A stretch of 64,000 nucleotides of DNA from UBA6614 sp002433235 (GCA_002433235.1 DJHS01000153.1:118271-182270); one strand, 5' to 3'. Counted from the first letter of the stretch, positions 42,310 through 52,183 are shown. Translations and numbers: made by a program. The notes: generated from the letters alone by a model not told the origin.

Positions 42310-44718
42310 TCACTCCTTGCCGTGCAGCGCCAGTTCGCGCTGGGAAAACACGCCCATGCCAAACGCGGCAAAGATGCCGCCGCCCAGCCCCCACACCACC
42401 AAGTAAGCTCGGCCCAGCATGCCCCACGTAATACTGCGCCCCTCGCTCAATGAGGTGATGGGTGAATAATCCTGCAACGGGCTAATGATGGAGGTCAGGG
42501 CCTTGAAGGCCACCAGCGCAAACCAATCCAAGAAATGAGTATTGCGCTGGCCAATGGTGTAGGTCTGCCGGAGCCCACCATCGGCCAAAACCTGTTCCAT
42601 CACTCCCGTGCAAAGCGAAATAACCAGCAGACCAATGCAGGCAAAAGCCGCCATTGGAAAATCCATGAAGCTGGCCATCGCCAGCCCCATCAGGCCCAGG
42701 ATGCCAAGCCAGCAGAACACCACCGACATGGACCTCAAAAAATTCACCTCGAAACTGCTCTCGTGATAAAGCAGTTCCAATTGCCCCTTCCAGTAGGGAA
42801 TGGACAGGGAAAACTTGATGCGCTTGTCGGGTTGATCCAAATCCACCACCTGACCGTGATTGACAATTATCAGTTTAAAGATGTCACGTTCATCCACGCT
42901 GTCTGACTTCAACTCCTCGGGCAACCGGCCCCGGTCCGGATCATTCTTCCTGTCAATTCCGAAATAAGTCGGGTACACGAAAAACTCGTGAAAAGTCCGA
43001 ATGGTCAGGTAATCCCGTGCCCCCGCGATGCCATTGCCAAAAATGAGCAACGCGTCATACAGGGTATCAGAGATGGTGATCTGCATGGTTTCCCTGAGTG
43101 ATTCATCCGCCTCATTCACAAACCCCTCCAGTTTGAATCGCAGCGTAATGGCTTCGTCTGCTGGCATGCTGTGGGCCCCTGGCAGATGGAAGAAGAATAC
43201 CTGCCGACTTTCGAGATTTTCCGTGCTGAAGTTTACCGCCTCCCAGTGTACCTTGGCCATGCTGAACCAGTGATCCCACCATTCGTCGCCATTGAGTGGC
43301 AGGTCGTCCTTGCCTGCTGAAGGCTGAAAATCTCCCGAGAAAATCAAGTCAACGCGGCTATTCAAATTCTGCGTCAGCTTGTTCTTGAAATCGGGCACCT
43401 GCTCGAACTTCAGCGGCTCGGAATCCGAATTATAATAACCCTCGGGCCAAAACTGCCGTTCCAACCGCATACTCACATCCTCATGCAGCAGCCTCGCGGC
43501 ATAAGCCTGCATTTCCTCTTCCAGTTTTGAGGTTTCCGGTTTGACGGATGCCCGGCCCGCCAATGTCCGATGCTTTACTTTCTCCAGTTCAAACTTGGCC
43601 AACATGCCCCGCAACTCGTCCATGATCCAGTCCGGCGCACTCACTCCTTCACTCGTCGACTTGGCGTTTTCATAGGCCACCTTGAACGCTTCGAATTGCT
43701 CTGGCTTGGGCATCTTCTGCAACTCCTGCAACCGATCCTCCTCGCTGCCACCAATAGTTCCCGCATCCTTTTCCATCTTCACGGTCCACCCGTGCGCCAG
43801 ACTGGCCGCCCATGGCCGAAAAAACCATCGAGGCATCCGATAACCCGGAAAATGTAAACTCGCCTCACGTTCCACTTTGTCCGCAGGCATCAACGCCAAT
43901 GCCCGTTCATGGTTGCTTTCAAAGGTCTGCACGCGAAAGTAAACCATACCGTAAATCGAGATACCTACCAGGAACAGTAACGCCGCGTTGAGCGACATAA
44001 TGCCCAGCCATTTACCCAGCCAAATCTGCCAACGGGGAATGGGCTTGGTGGCCACCATCTGCATCTGGCACTCGGCCACGTCGCGTGAAAGGGTACCGCA
44101 AGCCAGCCAAACCGTAGTGGCACCCAGCAGAACAAACACCATCGCCAGCGTGTAGGTCAGCAGCACGCTCACCAGCCCTTCCGCCGTGCCGTCCCCCTTC
44201 AAGACCAAAGGAAGTGCCGCCACCACCAGCACGAGCATGAAGGCCACTGCCCAGAAAAATTTGTACCGAAACGCCGCCTGCCAGGTAAGTCGGGCAATGG
44301 CATAAACCGGCTTGAACGGCCCCGGCACAGTATCGATCGTCAGCGGTTCCAACTTGGGTTCAAGCTCGCCGCTCTTAACGCGCGCCGCGGCCGCGATATC
44401 CGTTGGCGCATCCACATCGCCCCGATATACCCAGCCGTTTTCCTTGAGCGTGCGTCCCAACAAGCGGGCGGCATTAAAACCCGTGTGACCGTGAATGAGC
44501 AGAATGGGAACAAGATACCATTTACTCCAATAGACAATACCCGCTGCGGCAATTGCCTCCACAATCAACAGGCCCACACTCAGGAGAATCAAGCCATTCA
44601 GGAAGGCCCAAATCGGCCCCAGCAACAGGGCCGCGGCATCCAAGTGCCGCGCGGGCAACGCGCGAAACTCCCCTTGGGGATGCTCATATACGGACCAGCG
44701 TGATTTTGCCTCGGCCAT
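42310..44718 (-). CDS. Large ABC-2 type permease with DUF2628-like N-terminus
   Basis: Membrane protein of 802 residues. Residues about 25-105 (LLLGPIWAFLNGLILLSVG and HGHTGFNAARLLGRTLKENG) resemble the small DUF2628 membrane domain. From about 140 an ABC-2 permease follows: helices to about 275 with the coupling segment DVAECQMQMVATKPIPRW, a large extracytoplasmic domain of about 370 residues (about 280-660), then four more helices in the C-terminal 140 residues. It overlaps no gene but lies 6 nt after the ABC ATPase, its likely partner. The substrate is unknown. Confidence 0.82.
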   Translation of the reverse strand: MAEAKSRWSVYEHPQGEFRALPARHLDAAALLLGPIWAFLNGLILLSVGLLIVEAIAAAGIVYWSKWYLVPILLIHGHTGFNAARLLGRTLKENGWVYRGDVDAPTDIAAAARVKSGELEPKLEPLTIDTVPGPFKPVYAIARLTWQAAFRYKFFWAVAFMLVLVVAALPLVLKGDGTAEGLVSVLLTYTLAMVFVLLGATTVWLACGTLSRDVAECQMQMVATKPIPRWQIWLGKWLGIMSLNAALLFLVGISIYGMVYFRVQTFESNHERALALMPADKVEREASLHFPGYRMPRWFFRPWAASLAHGWTVKMEKDAGTIGGSEEDRLQELQKMPKPEQFEAFKVAYENAKSTSEGVSAPDWIMDELRGMLAKFELEKVKHRTLAGRASVKPETSKLEEEMQAYAARLLHEDVSMRLERQFWPEGYYNSDSEPLKFEQVPDFKNKLTQNLNSRVDLIFSGDFQPSAGKDDLPLNGDEWWDHWFSMAKVHWEAVNFSTENLESRQVFFFHLPGAHSMPADEAITLRFKLEGFVNEADESLRETMQITISDTLYDALLIFGNGIAGARDYLTIRTFHEFFVYPTYFGIDRKNDPDRGRLPEELKSDSVDERDIFKLIIVNHGQVVDLDQPDKRIKFSLSIPYWKGQLELLYHESSFEVNFLRSMSVVFCWLGILGLMGLAMASFMDFPMAAFACIGLLVISLCTGVMEQVLADGGLRQTYTIGQRNTHFLDWFALVAFKALTSIISPLQDYSPITSLSEGRSITWGMLGRAYLVVWGLGGGIFAAFGMGVFSQRELALHGKE

Positions 44719-44724
44719 GGCGCG

Positions 44725-45957
44725 CTATTTTGAATCGTCGTCGTTTCCGCCCAGAAGCCCGGAGAGTTTCTCGTTGGCCTTGGAGAGATCTTCCTTCTTC
44801 TTCTCTTCCGGCTTCGGCTCGGCGGGCTTGGACTCGGACTCGGGCTGGTCGTCGGACAACGCGGCCAGCTTGGCCTCGTCCACCTTGGGCGCTTCCGGCT
44901 TCGGCTTCAGTTCCGGCGCAGCCTCGGGCTCGGCAACCGGGGAGGATAAGCGTTCCAGTCGGCGATCCACCGCGCTTTTCACCGGGCCATCACTCCGCAA
45001 AAATTCCGCCACTTGACTGCCCGAGGTGGCTCCCGAGGTGGCCTCGCTCTCCCGCGCCTTGTTGACCACGTTGATGAAATAGTTCTCCAGATTCTGGGTG
45101 GGGTTTTCCACTTCCAGCTTATCCTCGGCCACATCCTCGCGAATGCGATCTAGCACCTTGTCCATGGATTCCTTGGGCAACAGGGGCATGGTGATGCGCA
45201 CGGAGTCGCGTTCGGCGAGTAGGTCCTTCAGCTCTCCCAGTGCTTGGACCTGACCGCCGTAGTAAATCACCGCGCGGTCACAGACATCCTCCACATCAGA
45301 CAACAAGTGGCTGGAAAGGATCACCGTCTTGCCCCGTTCGGCCAAGTTCAGGATCAAGTCCTTCATCTCGCGGCAACCGATGGGATCCATGCCACTGGTT
45401 GGCTCATCCAGAATCACCAGATCCGGGTCATTGATCAGCGCTTGCGCCAAGCCGATGCGCCGCTGCATGCCCTTGGAAAATTCGCCCACTGTCCGCAGAT
45501 GCACCGCTTTAAGGCCCACCATGTCCAGCAGTTGCTCCGCGCGCTTGCGCCGTTCCGGCCCACCAATGGCGAAAAGGTTACCAAAGAAATCCAAGGTCTC
45601 CTCAGAATCAAGGTACTTGTACAGGTAACTTTCCTCAGGTAGATAACCAATCCGTGCTTTCGTGCGCACATCGCGCGGTGACCGGCCGAAAACCTGAATC
45701 TGGCCCTTGCTGGGGTGCAGCAGACCAAGGAGCATCTTGATGGTGGTGGATTTACCCGAGCCATTTGGCCCGAGAAGACCAAACACCTCGCCCCGGCGAA
45801 TGTCGAAGCTCACATCGTTGACCGCCTTGGCCTTCGGGCGACCCCAGAAGTCCTTGAACACCTTGGTCAGGCCCTGAACCTTGACCACCACCTCATTACC
45901 CCCGCCAGATCCGGCTTGGGCATCCGTTGTTTGCTCGCGTGTTTCAGTTGCCATCAT
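44725..45957 (-). CDS. ABC exporter ATPase with acidic Pro/Glu/Lys tail
   Basis: ATPase of 410 residues, CcmA/DrrA class. Walker A is GPNGSGKST (63-71), signature FSKGMQRR (160-167), Walker B VILDEPTSG (181-189), and the switch His is in ILSSHLL. About 80 residues at the C-terminus are low-complexity Pro/Glu/Lys/Ala. Two ATG codons lie in tandem at 45957 and 45954. It is the only single-domain ATPase gene in the cluster, while two ABC-2 permeases (42310-44718 and 52214-54031) lack their own, so it may serve both as a heterodimer. It follows the P-type ATPase with a 62-nt gap. Confidence 0.92.
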   Translation of the reverse strand: MMATETREQTTDAQAGSGGGNEVVVKVQGLTKVFKDFWGRPKAKAVNDVSFDIRRGEVFGLLGPNGSGKSTTIKMLLGLLHPSKGQIQVFGRSPRDVRTKARIGYLPEESYLYKYLDSEETLDFFGNLFAIGGPERRKRAEQLLDMVGLKAVHLRTVGEFSKGMQRRIGLAQALINDPDLVILDEPTSGMDPIGCREMKDLILNLAERGKTVILSSHLLSDVEDVCDRAVIYYGGQVQALGELKDLLAERDSVRITMPLLPKESMDKVLDRIREDVAEDKLEVENPTQNLENYFINVVNKARESEATSGATSGSQVAEFLRSDGPVKSAVDRRLERLSSPVAEPEAAPELKPKPEAPKVDEAKLAALSDDQPESESKPAEPKPEEKKKEDLSKANEKLSGLLGGNDDDSK

Positions 45958-46019
45958 GGCTGGTTGCCCGCGCGCGGCGGGGTCAATCGTTCCTCACAAA
46001 ATCCAGCAGCTCCCAGGGC

Positions 46020-48011
46020 TCAGGCCTCGGCCGGAGCCGGCTCAGCCACCGCCGCGTCGTCACTGTCCCCGGCATCCCCTTCCGACGGTGTCTCGAATGG
46101 CTCCAAATCCTCTCCCTGACGCACCAGACGGGCGCTGTTAAACACAACCAGCAACGAACCGATCACGTGCAACATTGCCGCCATCACCGCCGTAATGAAT
46201 CCCTGCCAAGCCAGCACAAAGCCGCCAATGACAAACAGGATGCCGAACAGGAAATTCTGGTTGATCACCGCACGCGTCATCCGCGACAAGCGCACGAGAA
46301 ATGGCAAACGGCGCAAGTCGTTGTTCATCAGCGCGATGGTCGCCGACTTGATGGCCACCTCACTGCCCGCCGCGCCCATGGCAATACCGATATCACCTGC
46401 CGCCAGCGCCGGCGCATCATTCACGCCATCGCCCACCACCGCCACCTTGTAACCCTTGCCACGCGTGGTTTTCACATAATCCACCTTGTCCGCCGGCAGG
46501 CATTCGGCCGAGACATCATCGCAGCCAATCTCCGCGGACACTCGCTCGGCCACCGGTGTACGGTCACCCGACACCAGCGAAACCCGCCGCACACCCTCCT
46601 CCTTCAAGCCGGCCACCGCCGCTCCGGCTTCTTCACGGGTCTGGTCGGATAACCCCAGCCAGCCGACATAACGGCCATCCCGCGCCACAAACACGAGGCT
46701 GTAGCCCTGCGTCTCATCCAAGTCCACCGACCCCTCAAAATCCCCCTCCACCGAATTCTCCTGCATCCACGCTTGGCGCCCCACCAGCACTGTGTCGCCA
46801 TTGATCCGCGCCGAGACGCCCTTGCCCGCCGTTTCCGAGAAATCCTCCGGCTCCGCCAAGTCCAATCCCACTTCCTCGGCCAGCACGGCCATCGCCTTTG
46901 CGGTGGGGTGGTTGCTGTAGCGCTCCGCACTGGCCGCGGCCAACAACAGCTCCGCATCCGTACCATCCACCGCCTTCATGCGGCTCACCGCCAGTTTGCC
47001 GGTGGTCACGGTGCCGGTCTTGTCGAACACAAACGCGTTGATGCGCGCCGCCAATTCAATGTCGCTCACCTGCTTGATAAGCACGCCCAGACGCGCAGCC
47101 GCCGAGAGCGAGGCGACGATGGCCGTGGGTGTCGCGAGAATGAACGCCACCGGACAGGCCACGATATAAATGGCAATGACGCGGTTGATGTCGTGCGTCA
47201 ACGCCCAGACCAAAGCGCCCATCACCAAGACCAGCGGGGTATAGAAGCCCATGTACTGGTCCACGATTTTCATGATGGGCAGCTTGGTTTTCTGCGCATC
47301 GATGATCAATTCACGCACACGGCCAAACGTCGTCTCCTGCCCCGCCTTGGTAACACGCACTTCCAGCACACCGGTGATGTTGGTCGTGGCCTCGTACACC
47401 TCATCGCCTGCGGCCTTGTCGCGCGGCAGCGATTCACCGGTGATGTTCGCCTCGTTGATGGAGGCCGAGCCCTTCACGATCTCACCATCGGCCGGGATAT
47501 TGTCGCCCGGACGGATGCGGATCACGTCGCCCACCTGCAGGTTGGCCGCAGCCACTTCCTCCTCCGAATCGGAGCCCTCCACGATGCGCCGAGCCTTGGT
47601 GGGGGTCAGCTTGATGAGGCTCTCGATTGAGGCCTTGGCGCCGGCGGCGGTCTGGTTCTCAATCATCTCCGCCAACAACATGAAGAACGCCACCAGTCCC
47701 GCCTCGTGATAGTGCCCGATAGCGAACGAGGCGCAAACCGCAATGGCCACCAGCTCGTTGGTAGTCAGGCTACCGGAGGTCAGGTTTTTGAAAGTGCGAA
47801 TAATGATGGGCAACGCGAGAATAACGGCCCCCAGCATTGCGGACAGATCCCCCACGGAAGACCGACTACCCTCGCCGCTGTCAATGAACCAGTCGGCCAG
47901 AAAACCATTGATGACAAACACCAGCCCCGCCACGATGAGTGGGAACCGCAGGCTGCCCTGAAGAGACGCGGCCTCGGCTTGGGGTTCAATCTGGGATTCG
48001 GTTTCCGCCAT
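46020..48011 (-). CDS. P1B-type metal-transporting ATPase with CPV motif
   Basis: Metal pump of 663 residues with eight predicted helices. TGES (191-194), the phosphorylation site D330 in DKTGTVTTGK, H368-P369 of the P1B-specific HP locus and GDGVND (527-532) are all present, so ATP turnover should be intact. There is no N-terminal heavy-metal-associated domain. The metal-binding motif of helix 6 reads C286-P287-V288 (IVACPVAFILATPTAI) where copper and zinc pumps have CPC. Helix 8 has HVIGSLLVVFNSARL. Metal specificity cannot be assigned. The ATG at 48011 is 13 nt downstream of the HflK-like gene. Confidence 0.9.
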   Translation of the reverse strand: MAETESQIEPQAEAASLQGSLRFPLIVAGLVFVINGFLADWFIDSGEGSRSSVGDLSAMLGAVILALPIIIRTFKNLTSGSLTTNELVAIAVCASFAIGHYHEAGLVAFFMLLAEMIENQTAAGAKASIESLIKLTPTKARRIVEGSDSEEEVAAANLQVGDVIRIRPGDNIPADGEIVKGSASINEANITGESLPRDKAAGDEVYEATTNITGVLEVRVTKAGQETTFGRVRELIIDAQKTKLPIMKIVDQYMGFYTPLVLVMGALVWALTHDINRVIAIYIVACPVAFILATPTAIVASLSAAARLGVLIKQVSDIELAARINAFVFDKTGTVTTGKLAVSRMKAVDGTDAELLLAAASAERYSNHPTAKAMAVLAEEVGLDLAEPEDFSETAGKGVSARINGDTVLVGRQAWMQENSVEGDFEGSVDLDETQGYSLVFVARDGRYVGWLGLSDQTREEAGAAVAGLKEEGVRRVSLVSGDRTPVAERVSAEIGCDDVSAECLPADKVDYVKTTRGKGYKVAVVGDGVNDAPALAAGDIGIAMGAAGSEVAIKSATIALMNNDLRRLPFLVRLSRMTRAVINQNFLFGILFVIGGFVLAWQGFITAVMAAMLHVIGSLLVVFNSARLVRQGEDLEPFETPSEGDAGDSDDAAVAEPAPAEA

Positions 48012-48024
48012 GGTCTCCTGTAAG

Positions 48025-49188
48025 TTACTTCTTCTTGCCACCACCACTCAGGTCCATTGCCTCCGGAGGTGGAGGAGGCAGCCGACGCACCATCAGCTTG
48101 ACGCGCGGCCGGGAACCTCCCGGGCCGGCGGGCAGGCGGGTGACTTCCACGCTGGGGTCCGACAGGATCTTGGTCACCTGATCCTGCAACCGCTTGCGCA
48201 ATTCCAAGCGCAGCGTTTCAGGATTGCCCTCGTGAGCTTTCCACAAACTCTCCAGATCCCTAAGTTCGTTGCCGAGTTGGGTGGCCAACTGTTCGGAATC
48301 CACGTCGGCGCTCCTGGCAATACTGCGCGCCTCATCCTTCGCCACCGTGATTTGCCTGTCCTTTTCCTTCTCGGCATTCCGAATCTGGTCCTCCGCGCTT
48401 TTCCGGCTCTGCTGGAGGTTGTTTGCCAGAGTCGTTACTTGACCGCGCGGCAGTCGTGGGTTGCCATTGTCATCGGCTGTCAGGGTCACCGTTTTTACGG
48501 TCAAACCGAGATCGTACCGCCTCACCAACTGCCGCACGCGACTGTTCAGTGCCTCCTGAAAAAGCCGCTTTGCGGTCGCGGGCTGGCCGGATTCCGACGT
48601 GACCGGCACGTCTTGGGGCAAGCGCTCAAGGATGTTTCGTGCCTCGAACTGTGAAGCCGTGACTGTCAGGGCATTGTCCAGAAGGGAACGCAGAACGGCG
48701 TTCACATCCGCGAACTCGAAATTGTAACGGATGGGATCCTCAACCTCATAGGTCATCTGGACCTTGACGTGGAGAATGTTCCAGTCCCGCGTCAGCACAT
48801 ACCCATCGCGGCCGGCATTGAACTGGACATTGTCGTCGCTGCTGGCCGAGCTGCCATGCCAGCCCACAGTGGATTCCACCGAGCTTTCCCCGCCGGACAC
48901 CACCACCTTTTCATCCACCGGATAGGGCCAGGCAAAGTGCAGTTTGCCTTCCTTTAAAACATCATCCGTCCGGGTCTGCAGCGGTTTACCAAAGCGCAAC
49001 ACCACCGCCCGCTGGCCAGGTTCCACCCGGAAAAAGTTGGAAGCCAAGAAATAGCCCAGCAGGATGATGATCACCACATAGAGGATCACAAAGCCGCTGC
49101 GCAACGCCTGCGTCAACGCCTGCGTGCTGACGTCCGTGCCAGTCTCTCCGGTTTCCAAGCCGGGATTGGGCTGGGGTTCCTCGCTCAT
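48025..49188 (-). CDS. SPFH/Band 7 protein, HflK-like
   Basis: Membrane protein of 387 residues. One helix (about 31-53, GFVILYVVIIILLGYFLASN) is followed by the SPFH domain starting FFRVEPGQRAVVLRFGKPLQ, then a helical coiled-coil stretch (EDQIRNAEKEKDRQITVAKD) and a Pro/Gly-rich end. In E. coli HflK and HflC form a cage around the FtsH protease. Here an HflC-like gene is directly upstream (2 nt) and a metal ATPase directly downstream. No ftsH is in the window. The partner is therefore not known. Confidence 0.88.
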   Translation of the reverse strand: MSEEPQPNPGLETGETGTDVSTQALTQALRSGFVILYVVIIILLGYFLASNFFRVEPGQRAVVLRFGKPLQTRTDDVLKEGKLHFAWPYPVDEKVVVSGGESSVESTVGWHGSSASSDDNVQFNAGRDGYVLTRDWNILHVKVQMTYEVEDPIRYNFEFADVNAVLRSLLDNALTVTASQFEARNILERLPQDVPVTSESGQPATAKRLFQEALNSRVRQLVRRYDLGLTVKTVTLTADDNGNPRLPRGQVTTLANNLQQSRKSAEDQIRNAEKEKDRQITVAKDEARSIARSADVDSEQLATQLGNELRDLESLWKAHEGNPETLRLELRKRLQDQVTKILSDPSVEVTRLPAGPGGSRPRVKLMVRRLPPPPPEAMDLSGGGKKK

Positions 49189-49190
49189 GG

Positions 49191-50156
49191 TCAGGGCTGG
49201 GTCTCCGCACCATCGCGGTCATCCGAGAATATGTTAAACAACGGATGATTGTCAGAGATGATCAACTGGATCGGCTTCGCCCGAAGCGCCTCCAAGGCCT
49301 TGATTTTCTTCAGTGTAATGGCCACTTCAGCTTTCAACCGATTGGTCTCCGCATTGACAAACTGGGCCTGCACTTTTTCCATCGCCTCGCTTTTCTGCTT
49401 GGTGGCGTTGTTTTCAGCATCATTCACGATTGTCTTAGCCTGATTTTGCGCGATGGTGAGGATTCTTCCCTCCTCACTCTCCGTCGCCGTGGTCACCGCA
49501 TCAATTTGCTTTTGCTTGAACTGGGCCATGCTGTCCACAACCCCGTTGGCAATGGTCTCGGTCAACCCCACCCGCTTGATGCCGAGGAATTTAATTTCCA
49601 GCCCGGCCTCATCCAGCAGGGATTGGCCCTCTTCCTCCGCATCACTAGGTACGCCCTGAACCGCCGCCAGAAGCTTTTTCTCCAGGGTATCGTACAGGGA
49701 CTGGCCGTTATCCAGTAAATCCTCCAGCTTGGTGGTGCCCACCGCCTCGGAACGGGCGTTGACCACACGACCCCGCACGTGCTCGCTGGCCATCAACATC
49801 ATGTCATCCGCCGATCCCGCGCTGCTGAATTTTTTGCGGAACTGCTCCGCATCTTTCACAAACCATCCCGCATAAACCGACACCAAAACGGTCTCGCCCC
49901 CGGCCGCCAGCTCCTGGTCAAACCCCGTTTCCACCACATGCACCCGGCCATCCAGCTTGTAAACCTCCTGTAACGGCCAAGGCAGTTTGAAGTGCAAGCC
50001 CGCGTCCTGATTTCCGTCCTTGATCTCCGGATCTCCAAAAATGGACTGAACCAGCACGATCTCCGTGGACCGAACCTGATACGTGAACATCAGTGACAAA
50101 AACACCAGCAACAGCAAGGTGCCGATCACGAACACGACTGTTTTCTTTGCATTCAT
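49191..50156 (-). CDS. SPFH/Band 7 protein, HflC-like
   Basis: Protein of 321 residues with one N-terminal helix (about 5-25, KTVVFVIGTLLLLVFLSLMF) followed by an SPFH domain: TYQVRSTEIVLVQSIFGDPE, LHFKLPWPLQEVYKLDGRVH and YAGWFVKDAEQF. A Glu/Ala/Lys coiled coil (AQNQAKTIVNDAENNATKQ) follows. This order matches HflC. The ATG at 50156 is chosen because the membrane helix begins there; the frame is open to 50315 but that part overlaps the upstream gene. It sits 5 nt after the large SPFH gene and 2 nt before the HflK-like gene. Confidence 0.88.
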   Translation of the reverse strand: MNAKKTVVFVIGTLLLLVFLSLMFTYQVRSTEIVLVQSIFGDPEIKDGNQDAGLHFKLPWPLQEVYKLDGRVHVVETGFDQELAAGGETVLVSVYAGWFVKDAEQFRKKFSSAGSADDMMLMASEHVRGRVVNARSEAVGTTKLEDLLDNGQSLYDTLEKKLLAAVQGVPSDAEEEGQSLLDEAGLEIKFLGIKRVGLTETIANGVVDSMAQFKQKQIDAVTTATESEEGRILTIAQNQAKTIVNDAENNATKQKSEAMEKVQAQFVNAETNRLKAEVAITLKKIKALEALRAKPIQLIISDNHPLFNIFSDDRDGAETQP

Positions 50157-50161
50157 GGTTG

Positions 50162-52183
50162 TTAAAATTCTTGCTTGGTATCCACTGGCACACGTCCCCC
50201 TAGGAGCCCGCCGGCCCCTTGCTTGGGATCCACCTCGTAGGTCTCGGCGTCCACGCCGATGAGCACAATCTTGTTCTCCACCGATCCCAAATATTTCGAT
50301 TGGGCTTCCACCCACTGGAACTCGCGAAACACCCTCGGCGAAACCTCCAGCATCCGCGCAAATTCCTGCTCCCGTTGATTGTCCACCTGAGCCTTGCTTA
50401 GAATTTCCACTGATTCAATGCCTCCCTGCGCCACGGTTTTCTCGGCGTCAATCTCGGCCACGCGCACACGGCTGGAAGCTTCCAGACGCGCCAATGCCTC
50501 CCGGCTGCGCTTGTTTAGCTTCTCCACAAAGTAGCCTTCAAAACTCTCCGCGGGAATTAGGCCCTTTTCGGTGGTTTGCCCCCCGGAGGATTCATCCGTC
50601 GAAATCACGTTGGGCGCCACGGGCGGTGGCTGCAGTGAGCTTAAACCCACGCTGAGGATTTTTAATCCCAATCCGGCTTCATCCGCCTGTTTCTGCGCGC
50701 CCGCACGAATGTCCCGGGCCAGTTTTCCCTTACCCTGAGTCAGGATGGTCCACGAATTGTTCTCTAGGAACTGCCGCGTCAATTCCCGGGTCACCAGTTT
50801 TTCTAGCACGATCTCCGGGTTGACGGTCCGGGAGGCATAATCGCCAACATTGCTCACCCGATACTGCACAAACACTCCCCCCGCCAACACCGCCTCGCCG
50901 ATGTTCTCCTCGCCCTTGGTCACGAAATAGCTCTTATAGAGGTCATCCTTGATCGTATCGCGGCTGAAGCCCTGCACATCCGGCTCCATCCACGTCCGGC
51001 TACCCGGCATGATCAAGCCCGCCTGCTTAGGGGAAACCAGCGCCCCGTTCTTGTCATCATACCAATAAACACTCAGGCCCTGCAGGCGCTCCTCGGAAAG
51101 CTCCGGGCCAATGTACAATAGCCGGACCTCATCCTCGTAATGGCGCTTCAGTTGATCAAACGGCCAAGGCAACTTGAACCGAATGCCCGGCTGCAACACC
51201 GTCGCCTGCTTCTCTCCGTTGCGTTCCAAGTGCCCCACTTGTCCCTGCGGAATAATCACCACCGAGGTCGACAGCCAAAGTACAAACACCTGCAGCATGA
51301 CCAGCATCCCCAAGCGTTCCCGCAGGAACCTGTAGCCCCACGTCTCCGAGACCCTGAAGCCAAACTGATAATCCAGCGCGTGCGCCGCCGTGGTAAAAAA
51401 GCCCTCCGGCTTGCTGATCAACCCCACCAGCCGGCTGTGGTAAAGCTGCCGAACCTCCTGTCCCTTCATCCGCGGCCGATAAATTTCCAGAATCAGGCGC
51501 AGCAGTGTTTCCAGTGCGAGAATAGCCATGAAGGCGCACAGTCCCACCGCCAGATATTGGTGCGCCAGCGGATAGCCCTGCAGTGCCGCCGCACTCACTC
51601 CCGCCAACAGGAAAAATAGGTAGGCGTTCAGCAGGAGAAAATCTGAACCCGGCTGGAGAATGTTCGCGTTCACCTCGCGCGCCAGCACCGTCGCATAACG
51701 ACCGCGCAGGAACAGGAACAGGCCAAACACCGACGCAATGGCCACCACCACTCCCGCGCCCTCCAGCGCCTGCGTCTTGGAAAAATCGTAGAACCGCGCG
51801 TTCTCAGCAGCCAGCCACCACGCACCGCCGCCTTCCAGCAGCAGCAGCAGCACCGTGAAGCCCGGCACCAGCCAGCGGTCAAACTGTTCCCGCGTTCGGC
51901 GCGCCGCAAAGGCGTCGCTCTCGAACATGGAACTGTCCGCGGATCCCTTGTTCAGCTCCTCATGCTCCAGTTGTTCCTGCTGCTCCCGGTCCAGCAGGTG
52001 AAGGTGAAATGAACTCACCAGCGCCACCAAAAAGCCAATCACCAGCAGCGCGAGGACAAAACATGTCACCGGCGCCGGCAACATGCCCGTCCGGCTGGCC
52101 ATCAGGGCAAGAATCCCGAAGACGAGCGCCATCAGCGCCGTCACCGTATTCCACCAACCGGCTCCCTTGATTTTATTGTCCAT
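50162..52183 (-). CDS. Seven-helix SPFH domain protein
   Basis: Membrane protein of 673 residues. Six helices occupy about 11-31, 38-64, 104-126, 142-160, 181-203 and 208-232, and a seventh at about 291-311 leads into an SPFH-like domain: VVIIPQGQVGHLERNGEKQ and PGIRFKLPWPFDQLKRHYED resemble HflK. A coiled-coil segment with EALARLEASSRVRVAEIDAE follows. The N-terminal 240-residue polytopic part is not found in standard HflK or HflC. It is the second gene of the cluster, 30 nt after the first permease. The ATG at 52183 fits; six extra codons upstream are possible. Confidence 0.82.
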   Translation of the reverse strand: MDNKIKGAGWWNTVTALMALVFGILALMASRTGMLPAPVTCFVLALLVIGFLVALVSSFHLHLLDREQQEQLEHEELNKGSADSSMFESDAFAARRTREQFDRWLVPGFTVLLLLLEGGGAWWLAAENARFYDFSKTQALEGAGVVVAIASVFGLFLFLRGRYATVLAREVNANILQPGSDFLLLNAYLFFLLAGVSAAALQGYPLAHQYLAVGLCAFMAILALETLLRLILEIYRPRMKGQEVRQLYHSRLVGLISKPEGFFTTAAHALDYQFGFRVSETWGYRFLRERLGMLVMLQVFVLWLSTSVVIIPQGQVGHLERNGEKQATVLQPGIRFKLPWPFDQLKRHYEDEVRLLYIGPELSEERLQGLSVYWYDDKNGALVSPKQAGLIMPGSRTWMEPDVQGFSRDTIKDDLYKSYFVTKGEENIGEAVLAGGVFVQYRVSNVGDYASRTVNPEIVLEKLVTRELTRQFLENNSWTILTQGKGKLARDIRAGAQKQADEAGLGLKILSVGLSSLQPPPVAPNVISTDESSGGQTTEKGLIPAESFEGYFVEKLNKRSREALARLEASSRVRVAEIDAEKTVAQGGIESVEILSKAQVDNQREQEFARMLEVSPRVFREFQWVEAQSKYLGSVENKIVLIGVDAETYEVDPKQGAGGLLGGRVPVDTKQEF

